From the NCBI RefSeq assembly GCF_032670585.1, contig NZ_JAVQHL010000008.1:1-21032 (forward strand): 21,032 nucleotides of DNA, in the 5' to 3' direction. A program made the translations under genes and the position numbers. Below the pieces are notes generated by a model. It made no database searches. It was given only the letters and a program-made list of their open reading frames with translations, and was not told the origin of the DNA. Shown here in pieces: positions 13,119 to 20,481 of the stretch (position 1 is its first letter; each line of letters opens with the position of its first letter). The stretch is from Ostreiculturibacter nitratireducens. Lineage in GTDB: Bacteria > Pseudomonadota > Alphaproteobacteria > Rhodobacterales > Rhodobacteraceae.

Positions 13119-15199
13119 TCCCGTGTCGTCCAACGCACGAGTCCGGGCAGAAGAAACAGATCGGCCAGTAATGCCAGCAGGATCGCGCTGCCAACCAGCA
13201 GGCCAAAGATTGGGATGCCAGGAACGGAACTGATGGCTGTTGCAGCTAGCCCGGCCACGAGGATTACCGAAGTTCCGATCATCGGCGGTCCGGCGACCTT
13301 CAGTGCACCCGAGATCCGCTCCGCCGTCGACCCATTCTCCTGCCGCAACCGGTTCATAAAATGTATCGAGTCATCCACTGCGATGCCGAAGGCGAGCGTA
13401 AGGGCCAGGCTGCCGATCAGGGTCAGCCCGTTGCCCGATATTGCCAGTATGGCTTCAACTGAGAGAATTGGCATGACGCTGACCAACGTGGCCAGAAGGG
13501 CGTGGCGAAGATTGCCGAAAACCCACCACAACAACAGTGTCACCGCCAAGAGTGCCCCGTAGAAGGCCATCCTGAGGTCTGAGATGATGTCCGGCACCAG
13601 CTGCGCTGCCAAAAGAGAATGGCCTACGAGATATGTTTCTTCGGCCAGGCCGGCTTCTCTGAGGCGGGCCTCAATGTCGCCGACCGCGGACAGAAGACTA
13701 TCGGAATCGCTCGACAGTGGCATTGGCAAAGGTATCGCGCGATATGCACCCGAAGTGGACGTGAATGGACTTTCGGGAGCAGAGAAGACCGTCACCGGCA
13801 AAGGCAGCCCGCTTCCGGCGGAGGCAAGAAGAAGGGTCTTTTCCAATTGTGCCCGGTCGTTTTCGGACAGGCCGGGTTGACCATCGAAGTCTTCGGCAAC
13901 GAGGTAGACGCTTGCACCGCCCAGTTCGGCATCCCGCAAGAAAGCGATGCTTTCTCTCAGCTGTCCGTCGCGGGGGATATGCTCGTCTAGACGGAAAGTC
14001 GGGACTGCCGCACCCGCGAAACCCAGAAGGCCAAAAAAAAGCACAGTCGTTGCAAGGCATACCGTCAGGGGGCGTTGGGCCACTACGCCGGCAAGTCTAA
14101 GCCATTGACGGTAAGTGGCGGGCTGGCTCACCGGACTCTCATTGGCAAAGAGAAAAGCGAAGGTCAGCGGGAAAACCAGCCCAAGCGCGAGCAATTCCAG
14201 CGTTAGCCCTGCCGGGCCCCAGAATGCGAGTTTCGAAAGGGCTTCGTTGCCCGCAACCGCGAAGCCCGCGAAGGCGATGGCGGTCGTCAGGCTCGTCAAA
14301 CCGGCAGCGATGGCAACCTTGCGGAAGGCCAACCGAACAGCTGCACCTGCGCTTAGGTCTCGTCGCGCTTCCCAAGATGCGTAGAAAAAATGCATGGAGT
14401 CTGTGAACCCCAATACTATCAGAACACTGGGAATGACCGTCATGAAGAGGTCGATCTCAGTCCCGGTTGCGGAAAGGCAGGCGAGATACCACAACAGCCC
14501 GACGAGAGGCGCCGCCGAGCAGCAAACTGCTGCTCGCCACGAACGCAGGGTCACCATTGAGGCGATGATGCAGATTACGATGGCAACTGTCGTGACAATC
14601 AGATTATCGCTTAGCAGCGACTGGGCCACTTGTCGGTCTATCTCCGCTTGTCCGACAAGTTCTATCTGCAAGGCAGAAAATGACGCTCCCAGTTCCTCGA
14701 TTGCTGCAACAAGGTAGTCTTGATCTGCTCCGTGCGCGAGAATGACGTATAGTAGGGTAGCCGTGTGCCCGCCGTCGACGAAGCGCGCCCCGAATGGCGC
14801 CTCTTGACGAAGACGCTCTAGCTGGCTCTTCGTGGAAAGCGCCGATATTTCTGGGCGCGACAGAAAGGCCATCTCGCCGTCGCTGGTGGGTAACGAGAAG
14901 ACGCTAATGACTTGTCGGACATGATCAAGAAGCTGAAGTTCAAGCACGAGGTCCTCGAAGACCCTGAAAGTCTCGTCACGGCTCAAATCGTCCGAACGGA
15001 CCAATATGACTTCCTCATACTGCCCCAACTGGAATTCGCGTCTGAACAGATCGAACTCGGCATATGCGGGGGAGCGTGAAGCCAACGCATCAACGATTTC
15101 CGAATTTGCACGCAGGCTCGGCAATTGGCTCGCCGCAATCAGGCACGATAGCGCGACGGCCATGGCTACGAGGTAGGATCCCACCTTTCCTGAAATCAT
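13115..15199 (-). CDS. RND/MMPL-family transporter with sterol-sensing-type fold
   Basis: The product is a 694-aa inner-membrane protein with the duplicated RND layout. Helix 1 (8-24) is followed by a periplasmic domain (about 28-198) and helices 2-6 (199-222, 223-246, 251-273, 294-317, 325-352). Helix 7 (377-399), a second periplasmic domain (400-540) and helices 8-12 (543-562 through 661-688) complete it. Charged proton-relay-type motifs sit in helix 4, GFTDSMHFFY (264-273), and helix 10, FGIAVDDSIHFMNRL (604-618), equivalent to the GxxVDYxxH motif of MMPL and HpnN proteins. It is shorter than HpnN (about 850 aa) and than AcrB-type drug pumps (about 1000 aa), and no membrane-fusion protein or TolC partner is nearby. 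Lipid-like export is the family norm. It is first in the operon; the ATG at 15199 has only a weak ribosome binding site. Confidence 0.88.
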   Translation of the reverse strand: MISGKVGSYLVAMAVALSCLIAASQLPSLRANSEIVDALASRSPAYAEFDLFRREFQLGQYEEVILVRSDDLSRDETFRVFEDLVLELQLLDHVRQVISVFSLPTSDGEMAFLSRPEISALSTKSQLERLRQEAPFGARFVDGGHTATLLYVILAHGADQDYLVAAIEELGASFSALQIELVGQAEIDRQVAQSLLSDNLIVTTVAIVICIIASMVTLRSWRAAVCCSAAPLVGLLWYLACLSATGTEIDLFMTVIPSVLIVLGFTDSMHFFYASWEARRDLSAGAAVRLAFRKVAIAAGLTSLTTAIAFAGFAVAGNEALSKLAFWGPAGLTLELLALGLVFPLTFAFLFANESPVSQPATYRQWLRLAGVVAQRPLTVCLATTVLFFGLLGFAGAAVPTFRLDEHIPRDGQLRESIAFLRDAELGGASVYLVAEDFDGQPGLSENDRAQLEKTLLLASAGSGLPLPVTVFSAPESPFTSTSGAYRAIPLPMPLSSDSDSLLSAVGDIEARLREAGLAEETYLVGHSLLAAQLVPDIISDLRMAFYGALLAVTLLLWWVFGNLRHALLATLVSVMPILSVEAILAISGNGLTLIGSLALTLAFGIAVDDSIHFMNRLRQENGSTAERISGALKVAGPPMIGTSVILVAGLAATAISSVPGIPIFGLLVGSAILLALLADLFLLPGLVRWTTRE

Positions 15200-15398
15200 T
15201 GCATTTCAGAGCCCCAACCACTCGTGCACAATTGAAATTTTCTAGTTGATCAGAGTAGCACGGCTTGAACCGCAACGCATTGGCCCTGTCGGGAGTGCTC
15301 GGCCAGGTTGGATCGCTGTCACTGCAATCCTTATCCATGATGCACTGACCCTAGGGTCTATCGAACGAGCCGCCCCGGTCTCAACGCCTTCAGAATTG
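15200..15398. other. Upstream region of the transporter operon
   Basis: No gene is supported here. The segment lies between the transporter start (minus strand) and the end of an IS6 remnant, so it must contain the operon promoter if that is not supplied by the IS. AT-rich sequence (GAAAATTTCAATTG on the minus strand) lies about 25-40 nt before the transporter ATG, but I could not pick a convincing -35/-10 pair. Confidence 0.4.
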
Positions 15399-15515
15399 GG
15401 TGCTGGCAGACCAATTCGGACCAGTCTCAGCTTGGACAGACACGCTGTCTCTTATTCCGCGCAGAGACCGCGCCACTCGGGGAGAGCGGCAGTACGGTTG
15501 GCTTTGAAGATCCGC
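15399..15515 (-). mobile_element. IS6-family 3' end remnant
   Basis: The minus strand encodes IFKANRTAALPEWRGLCAE and a TAA stop at 15452-15454, the C-terminus of an IS6 transposase (the partial copy at the right edge ends LFKANRAAALAEWRNIGAA). Nucleotide similarity to 20482-20594 is colinear without gaps and about four bases in five by eye. It includes the terminal GGTGCTGGCAGACCAATTC against GGTGGTGGCAGACAAATTC. Everything 5' of the last 20 or so codons is missing and replaced by the leader of the decarboxylase gene. Confidence 0.82.
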
Positions 15516-15584
15516 GCTCGACGCGAGTGGCGAACGCGACGTAAGCTACCGTTCAGATCGGAAACGACAGCGCGGGGCCGGCGA

Positions 15585-17096
15585 ATGAGCATGAAGCCCG
15601 ACAGAGTTGAAGCAAGCCGGACGGTGGATGCGCCTTTCATCGAGGACAGAGGCGGTCGTTCCGGCGAGGTGACCGGCACGACTCCGGGTCTCTCCCTCGA
15701 CCAGGACCTTGAACCGCTCGATGCTGATGAACGGCAGGCCATGGAGGCCGCTGCCCGCCACGCCATCGCCTATCGCGGCCGTCTCGCCGATGCCCCCGCG
15801 GTTCCGCAGGTTCGGCCAGCCGGTCTGGCCGGCCGGTTCGACGCCCCACTGCCCGCGAAAGGAGAAGAGGCGCTCTCGGTCATCGAGAACCTCGTCGCCG
15901 AGGCGAGCGAAGGCCTCCACGCGCATACCTCCCCGCGCTTCTTCGGCTACGTGTGCGGCGGATCGATGCCGGTCGGTGCAGCGGCCGACTTCCTCGTGAC
16001 AGCCTGGGGTCAGAACTCTGCCTCTTCCTGGGAAAGCCCCTCGGTGGCGGCGATCGAACAGACAGTTTGCCGCTGGTGCCTCGACCTGCTCGGGCTGCCG
16101 CCTGATTGCGGTGTCGGGATCGTGACCGGCGCTACCGTGGCCAATATCCAAGCCATAATTGCGGCGCGCGACGCGCTGCTGGCCCGTCAGGGCTGGGACG
16201 TCGGCGCGCGCGGTCTGTTCGGGGCGCCCGAAATCCCCGTACTGATCGGCGCAGAGGCCCATTCCGCGCCGGTCGCGGGTCTGCGCTATGCAGGCCTCGG
16301 CATCGGCCAGGCACTCCGGTTGGAGACCGACGGCGAGGGGCGGGTTCACCTCGCTGCCCTGGAGGCGGCCCTCGCCGGCTGCAATGGCCCGCCTCTTGTC
16401 GTGCTGCAGGCAGGGCAGATCAACACTGGCGCCTTCGATCCCTTCGCGGAGGCAATTCCCATGGTCCGAGAGAGGGGTGGCTGGGTGCATGTCGACGGCG
16501 CCTTCGGCCTCTGGGTCCATGCAGTGCCGGAGTTGCGCGGCCGTCTCGCAGGGGTGGACGCCGCCGACAGCTGGGCCGTCGATCTGCACAAGTGGCTCAA
16601 CGCGCCATACGACTCCGGCCTCTGCATCGTGCGCGACCGGGCGGCTCTGGTGGACGCCATGACCGCTCGCGGTGCCTACCTGCCGGATCTCGGCGAAACT
16701 TGGGAGCCAAGCGACTCGACGCTCGAATTAAGCCGCCGGGCGCGGGGCGTGCCGAGCTACGCTATCCTGAGACATCTCGGCGCTGACGGGGTGCGCACGA
16801 TGATCGCGCGCCACTGCGCGCTGGCGGCCTATCTCGCCGAGACGCTCTCTCCCGAACCGGGGATCGAGATCCTGAATGAAATTGCCTCCAATCAGGTGGC
16901 GATCGCCTGCGGCAACGATGACTTGACGTCCCGCGTGCTGGAGCGCGTCCAGACGAACGGTAAGGTCTACCCGAGCCACGGCGTCTGGCGCGGGCGGCGG
17001 ATCATACGTGTGTCGATCATCAACCATGCGACGGATCGGGACGATATCGACCTTCTCGCCGACGAATTGCGAACCGCTGTGCGCCAGGAAGCCTGA
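15585..17096 (+). CDS. PLP-dependent group II decarboxylase
   Basis: This 503-aa cytosolic enzyme of the aromatic-L-amino-acid/glutamate decarboxylase superfamily converts an amino acid to its amine and CO2. Key residues seen are His226 (EAHSA, ring stacking), Asp304 (WVHVDGAFGLW, pyridine nitrogen) and Lys336 (AVDLHKWLN, Schiff base). The N-terminal block HTSPRFFGYVCGGSMPVGA (114-132) and WGQNSASSWESPSVAAIEQ are typical of the family. Length is usual for bacterial members. The start is ATG 15585 (or 15591, two codons on), with GGGG upstream. The frame stays open back to 15246, but that part reads through an IS6 remnant and is not real protein. The IS end lies about 70 nt upstream and may have supplied or displaced its promoter. 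Substrate unknown; indole, phenolic or acidic amino acids are all possible. Confidence 0.85.
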   Translation: MSMKPDRVEASRTVDAPFIEDRGGRSGEVTGTTPGLSLDQDLEPLDADERQAMEAAARHAIAYRGRLADAPAVPQVRPAGLAGRFDAPLPAKGEEALSVIENLVAEASEGLHAHTSPRFFGYVCGGSMPVGAAADFLVTAWGQNSASSWESPSVAAIEQTVCRWCLDLLGLPPDCGVGIVTGATVANIQAIIAARDALLARQGWDVGARGLFGAPEIPVLIGAEAHSAPVAGLRYAGLGIGQALRLETDGEGRVHLAALEAALAGCNGPPLVVLQAGQINTGAFDPFAEAIPMVRERGGWVHVDGAFGLWVHAVPELRGRLAGVDAADSWAVDLHKWLNAPYDSGLCIVRDRAALVDAMTARGAYLPDLGETWEPSDSTLELSRRARGVPSYAILRHLGADGVRTMIARHCALAAYLAETLSPEPGIEILNEIASNQVAIACGNDDLTSRVLERVQTNGKVYPSHGVWRGRRIIRVSIINHATDRDDIDLLADELRTAVRQEA

Positions 17097-17287
17097 CCCT
17101 CCGCGGCCCGCAACGGCAACGCCGGCCGCCTATCACCGCGAAGTTGGACCTGGTCCTCAAATGACGGCGAGCCCAATGCTGCACCGGCAAATTCCGATTA
17201 GTCAGGCGGGTCCGTTTTGGGTTCCTAGCCGAGCTATGGTGGCACAGCGCTATGGCCAAGCGAGGACCAGGCAATGCCGTTATTTAC
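17097..17287. other. Intergenic segment with a spaced inverted repeat
   Basis: No gene is supported. CCTGGTCCTC at 17149-17158 and its exact reverse complement GAGGACCAGG at 17262-17271 flank a 103-nt segment. This could be the ends of a very small non-autonomous element or a chance match. The segment separates the decarboxylase gene from a dispersed repeat copy. Confidence 0.35.
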
Positions 17288-17417
17288 GGCCCGAACTGGC
17301 CATTCGCCTGACGAACCAACGCCGCGGCGCAGCTTCGCCGAACCTGCCATTCACGCATTGTGCAGCATTTTCGAGCGGTGAAAGTCAGCACAGCGGACGA
17401 AACAGATGTTCGTTTGC
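17288..17417 (+). repeat. Dispersed intergenic repeat, copy 3
   Basis: It begins CGGCCCGAACTGG and carries CGCCTGACGAACC, GCAGCTTCGCCG, ACCTGCCATTCA, GTGCAGCATTTTCGA and GTCAGCACAGCGGACGAA in order. This is the best-preserved of the four copies here. It ends 9 nt before the stop codon of the BTAD regulator gene and lies on the opposite strand sense to copies 1 and 2. Confidence 0.65.
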
Positions 17418-17425
17418 CACGGTCA

Positions 17426-19150
17426 TTAGAGTCCCGCCCGATGCGGCCGGCTGGATGGATTCAACATCGCCGTCGCGAAGTCCAGATGGGCGTCGGCATG
17501 GGTTCTCGCGACGACCGGCAGAAGCTGACGCGCTAATTCGGCGGCCCCTTTGTCGTCTCCGATCCGTTTGGACAGCCGGACCTGATCCGACATGATCTCG
17601 ACCAACAGACCCGCATAGAGGTCGGTGACCGAGCAGCACCGCTCGCGCGCATGGACGAGCCATCTTGCGGCGGCTTCGTATTCGCCGGCGTCGGTGTCAA
17701 CCAGGGCAAGCGCTCGGGCCGCGGCTGCCTGCCAGCAGGGATCGGCCAGTTGGTTGCTGATGGCCAGCGCCTCTTCGAGATCGCCTCGAGTCGCGTTTCC
17801 CATCTCGTGCAGAGCCAATCTGGCTTCGGCAAGAAGCGCCACGGGCCAGGGTCGGAAAGCCAGCCAGCGGATCTCGTCACACAATCTCAGGCATTGAACA
17901 AGCCAGTCCCGTGCCTCATCGGGTCGTCCCGATCGCAACAAACCCCAGGCTCCAATACCGAGCGCCCAGATCTCGCGGCGACGGTTTTCCGCCTTGCGCG
18001 CGAACTCGAGCGACCGTTCGAAATGTGAGAGGCCCAGTTCGACCCTGCCCCAATCGACGAGATTGAAGCCCACGAAGGCGTGTATTCCCGCAAGGCATTC
18101 GTCGTTGTCTTGCGCGTAGGGCAACGCCTCTTCAAGGTATTTGGCAGCGGACGGACGTCGGCCGGCAAGAGCGTCGCAGTATCCCAATTCGCACAGCGCC
18201 TCCGCGGCCACGTCTGACGATCCTATTCTGGACGCGATATCGGCGGCCTGCTGAAGGGTCAGCGCACCTTCGTCGTCATATCCGCGACAGGCGTGGATTA
18301 GCGAGGTTCCGAGTTGCCCAAGCGCCTTTGCCAGAAGATGCTCATCGCCCGCCTTTTCGGCATCCGCCGCGGCGCGCCGCAAGCAATCCAGCCCGGCATC
18401 TACTGCACCGGCCGAGACCGCAGCCTTTCCTGATTTGATCAGGGCATCGATCATGGCGCTCTTCGAGACACCGTGTGGAGGGTCCGTCACTGTCTTACGG
18501 GCGGCGGCACGCAGGGCGGGCGTGGGTTTCTCACCGGTCTCCTTGAGGAAACGCGTCTCCGTCGCATCCACGTGAGCAACCGCAGCCGCGATGTCACCGG
18601 ACGCGGCGAGGCATTTGACCAAGATAATGTGCCCCGACTCATCCAGTGGGCGGCACCGCACTCCGCGCTCCGCCAAACTCCGCGCGCGCGCATGATCCCC
18701 CGCCGAGAGCGCCCGCATCGCTTCCCGGCGCAGACACTGGTAGAGCCTGCTGGATACATGCTCGCGCTCGATCAACAACCAGGTGTCGAATGCGGCACTG
18801 GCGGCGGGTTCAACACCTTCGAGAAAAACGTTTGGACCGGTCGCCTCCACCTCGCCGGACTTCAAACTCCAGATATCGACACAGGTGTCGGTCGGAAAAT
18901 TGAGGACGATCGGGTCACTGTGAAGCGTCTTTGCGCCTGTCGCGCGGCGCAGGGACGCGAGGCACCAGCGCAAGGCGCCCAGCGGATCCTCGACCTCCGG
19001 GAAGATCTCGGCTGCGAGTTCACGGCGCCCCAGAGGGCGGTCCGCACAGAGCAATCGCGCAAGGACGGCCCAAGGCTGGTGACCTGGCACCGTCGGTCTG
19101 CTTCCGTCACTTGCGACGATCATTGGCTTGCCGATCAGGAATATCTTCAC
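17426..19150 (-). CDS. BTAD/TPR transcriptional regulator (SARP-like)
   Basis: The protein is 574 aa from the GTG at 19150, which has GGAGGGAG about 9-12 nt upstream. A longer GTG at 19189 lacks that support. Residues 1-95 look like the OmpR/SARP winged helix that precedes a bacterial transcriptional activator domain (KIFLIGKPMIV, then QPWAVLARLLCADRPLGRRE and LRWCLASLRRATG). Residues about 118-215 match the all-helical BTAD (FDTWLLIEREHVSSRLYQCL, with ARSLAERGVRCRPLDESGH). From about 230 to 560 helical tetratricopeptide-like repeats follow (for example ALCELGYCDALAGRRPSAAK). There is no ATPase or adenylate-cyclase domain. It is divergent from a DUF4242 gene with a 160-nt shared region holding a palindrome, and probably controls that gene. 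The signal sensed is unknown. Confidence 0.85.
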   Translation of the reverse strand: MKIFLIGKPMIVASDGSRPTVPGHQPWAVLARLLCADRPLGRRELAAEIFPEVEDPLGALRWCLASLRRATGAKTLHSDPIVLNFPTDTCVDIWSLKSGEVEATGPNVFLEGVEPAASAAFDTWLLIEREHVSSRLYQCLRREAMRALSAGDHARARSLAERGVRCRPLDESGHIILVKCLAASGDIAAAVAHVDATETRFLKETGEKPTPALRAAARKTVTDPPHGVSKSAMIDALIKSGKAAVSAGAVDAGLDCLRRAAADAEKAGDEHLLAKALGQLGTSLIHACRGYDDEGALTLQQAADIASRIGSSDVAAEALCELGYCDALAGRRPSAAKYLEEALPYAQDNDECLAGIHAFVGFNLVDWGRVELGLSHFERSLEFARKAENRRREIWALGIGAWGLLRSGRPDEARDWLVQCLRLCDEIRWLAFRPWPVALLAEARLALHEMGNATRGDLEEALAISNQLADPCWQAAAARALALVDTDAGEYEAAARWLVHARERCCSVTDLYAGLLVEIMSDQVRLSKRIGDDKGAAELARQLLPVVARTHADAHLDFATAMLNPSSRPHRAGL

Positions 19151-19209
19151 CGCGCCACGCTCCCTCCGCGTCTGGCGGCAGCCTAGCACGTCGATCGTGT
19201 GTGGAACCG

Positions 19210-19228
19210 TGAGAACAGGATTTTCTCA
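19210..19228. promoter_or_regulatory. Palindrome between regulator and DUF4242 gene
   Basis: TGAGAA-CAGGATT-TTCTCA is a perfect 6-7-6 inverted repeat followed by TTTTTT. It is nested inside a looser pair, CGTGTGTGG (about 19196-19204) and CCGCACACG (19239-19247). The placement midway between divergent genes fits an operator. The stem plus T-run could also act as a weak terminator or attenuator for transcripts reaching the DUF4242 gene. Confidence 0.45.
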
Positions 19229-19310
19229 TTTTTTCCCGCCGCACACGTTTTGCGCCACGTCGGTGTCGCAGGCTTGGGAACAGGCATTCACCAGAAGGAA
19301 AGGAAACCTC

Positions 19311-19586
19311 ATGCCGATGTTCTTAGTCGAAAGAAATATCCCGGGCGCCGACACCCTGACGCAAGAGGAACTGCGAGACATCTCGGCGAAGTCGAACGAT
19401 GTCGTGGCGGGCCTTCGTGTGCCTTACATCTGGCACCGGACATATGCCGCGGGCGACAAGTTGTACTGCATCCATGAGGCGGACAACGCCGAAGCGATCT
19501 ACGCGCATGCCAAAGCGGGCGGGTTTCCCGCCGACCTTGTGGCCGAGATCAAGAATATCTTCGGCCCGGAGACGGCAACGGCCTGA
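19311..19586 (+). CDS. DUF4242 family protein
   Basis: This 91-aa cytosolic protein is full length for the DUF4242 (SCO4226-like) family of small ferredoxin-fold proteins. It opens MPMFLVERNIPGADTLTQEE. The family core is seen in WHRTYAAGDKLYCIHEADN (residues 41-59), with IYAHAKAGGFPADLVAEI following. Related Streptomyces proteins are reported to bind nickel, and His42, His55 and His66 here would be candidate ligands. Function is otherwise unknown. The start is strongly supported by AAGGAAAGGA 7 nt upstream; the frame is open further back to 19128 without merit. It is divergent from the BTAD regulator and followed by a repeat, so it is monocistronic. I expect it to be the regulator's target. 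Confidence 0.88.
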   Translation: MPMFLVERNIPGADTLTQEELRDISAKSNDVVAGLRVPYIWHRTYAAGDKLYCIHEADNAEAIYAHAKAGGFPADLVAEIKNIFGPETATA

Positions 19587-19682
19587 TTGCATCATCCGGA
19601 GCAGGACGCCGGCAACTGTCGGCGTTCTTAAACGACTTCAGTTTCGGCGGGTAGCTCTTCCGATTCCGCGGGGGTCCGGTTC

Positions 19683-19782
19683 CGGCCCGAACGAGACATT
19701 GATTAGGCCGGGCTACGCCGCGATGCAGCTTCACCAGACCTGCCATTCATGCACCGCGCAGCTTTTCGACGGCGGAAAGACG
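19683..19782 (+). repeat. Dispersed intergenic repeat, copy 4 (partial)
   Basis: It begins CGGCCCGAACGAGACATT, like copy 3, and continues GCAGCTTCACCAGACCTGCC, ATTCATGCACCGCGCAGC and TTTTCGACGGCGGAAAG. It then departs from the other copies before the GTCAGCACAGCGG block. It has the same orientation as copy 3. The rest of the 312-nt gap (19587-19898) holds nothing else I recognise. Confidence 0.6.
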
Positions 19783-19898
19783 GGAGAGCGGGACAAGCCT
19801 GCCGTTTCAAGAAATCGTCATCGCGGTCGCAATGCGACGCGCGTCTGACACCGAACCTTGTCAAACTGCTAATACCACCGATCGTTCAGGAGCGTCGC

Positions 19899-20300
19899 AT
19901 GTCCGAGGACGCCAAGACCAACGCACTCTTCACCACAATTAAATCGTTCGGAGAGGCTTGGGCGCGCGGAGACACCGTGGCGCTGGCCGAACTTCTTTCT
20001 CCGACCTACACGCACAACGATGCGACGGGTGCGCACCTAAAACGCGATGCATGGTTCTCTTACGCCGCAAAGCGGACTGGTCGCGGAACGCAGATCACTT
20101 TTCGTGAGGTTGAGATCCGTGTCTTTGGCGATATTGCCGTCGTGACTGGATTCAACGACCTTTCAGGAGGAGGGGTTTTGAACTCAAAAGATAGCGGCGA
20201 TCTCTCAATCGCATTCACTCAAGTTTGGCGTCTACAAGACGGTCGATGGTTACGAGAGGCCTTTCAGGCCACGCCTGTTCAGAACCTAACATACGAATAG
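19899..20300 (+). CDS. NTF2-like/SnoaL-fold protein (DUF4440 type)
   Basis: This 133-aa small alpha+beta barrel protein has no signal peptide. The first helix (FTTIKSFGEAWARGDTVALAEL) and the strand after it (LSPTYTHNDATG) are typical of the nuclear transport factor 2 fold. The sheet VEIRVFGDIAVVTGF, then FTQVWRLQDGRWLREAFQAT, is the standard NTF2/DUF4440 end. Members include isomerases, dehydratases and polyketide cyclases, but many only bind ligands. His39 and Asp41 line the expected pocket. The start at 19899 is supported by AGGAG 7 nt upstream; the longer open frame to 19749 runs through repeat sequence and is not real. It is monocistronic and followed by the end of an IS6 element. Confidence 0.85.
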   Translation: MSEDAKTNALFTTIKSFGEAWARGDTVALAELLSPTYTHNDATGAHLKRDAWFSYAAKRTGRGTQITFREVEIRVFGDIAVVTGFNDLSGGGVLNSKDSGDLSIAFTQVWRLQDGRWLREAFQATPVQNLTYE

Positions 20301-20481
20301 AATTGAACGTCAGCGACGGTAATCGTGGGTCCGCTTCGGGCTCTTTGCTGACTTGCGGCGGTGCGGCTTGCAGGTCCCGGCGCTCCGGCAACTCGAAACG
20401 ACAAGGACGGCCCACTTCAGCCATCCATGCGGCCGTTGCTGTGCTGCGCTGCAGCCGGCCGATCCAGACATTCGCTGCAGG

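Noticed and set aside
11199..15199. Reading the RND pump and aminotransferase as hopanoid genes hpnN and hpnO
   Set aside because: The pump is about 150 residues shorter than HpnN, and no squalene-hopene cyclase or other hopanoid gene is present. The aminotransferase resembles synthase AMT domains more than HpnO. It remains a distant alternative.
15246..15584. Long N-terminal extension of the decarboxylase frame
   Set aside because: The frame crosses an IS6 remnant and low-information sequence. The family N-terminus and a start with GGGG upstream occur at 15585.
19749..19898. N-terminal extension of the NTF2-like protein
   Set aside because: It overlaps repeat copy 4. The ATG at 19899 has AGGAG at ideal spacing and gives a normal family length.
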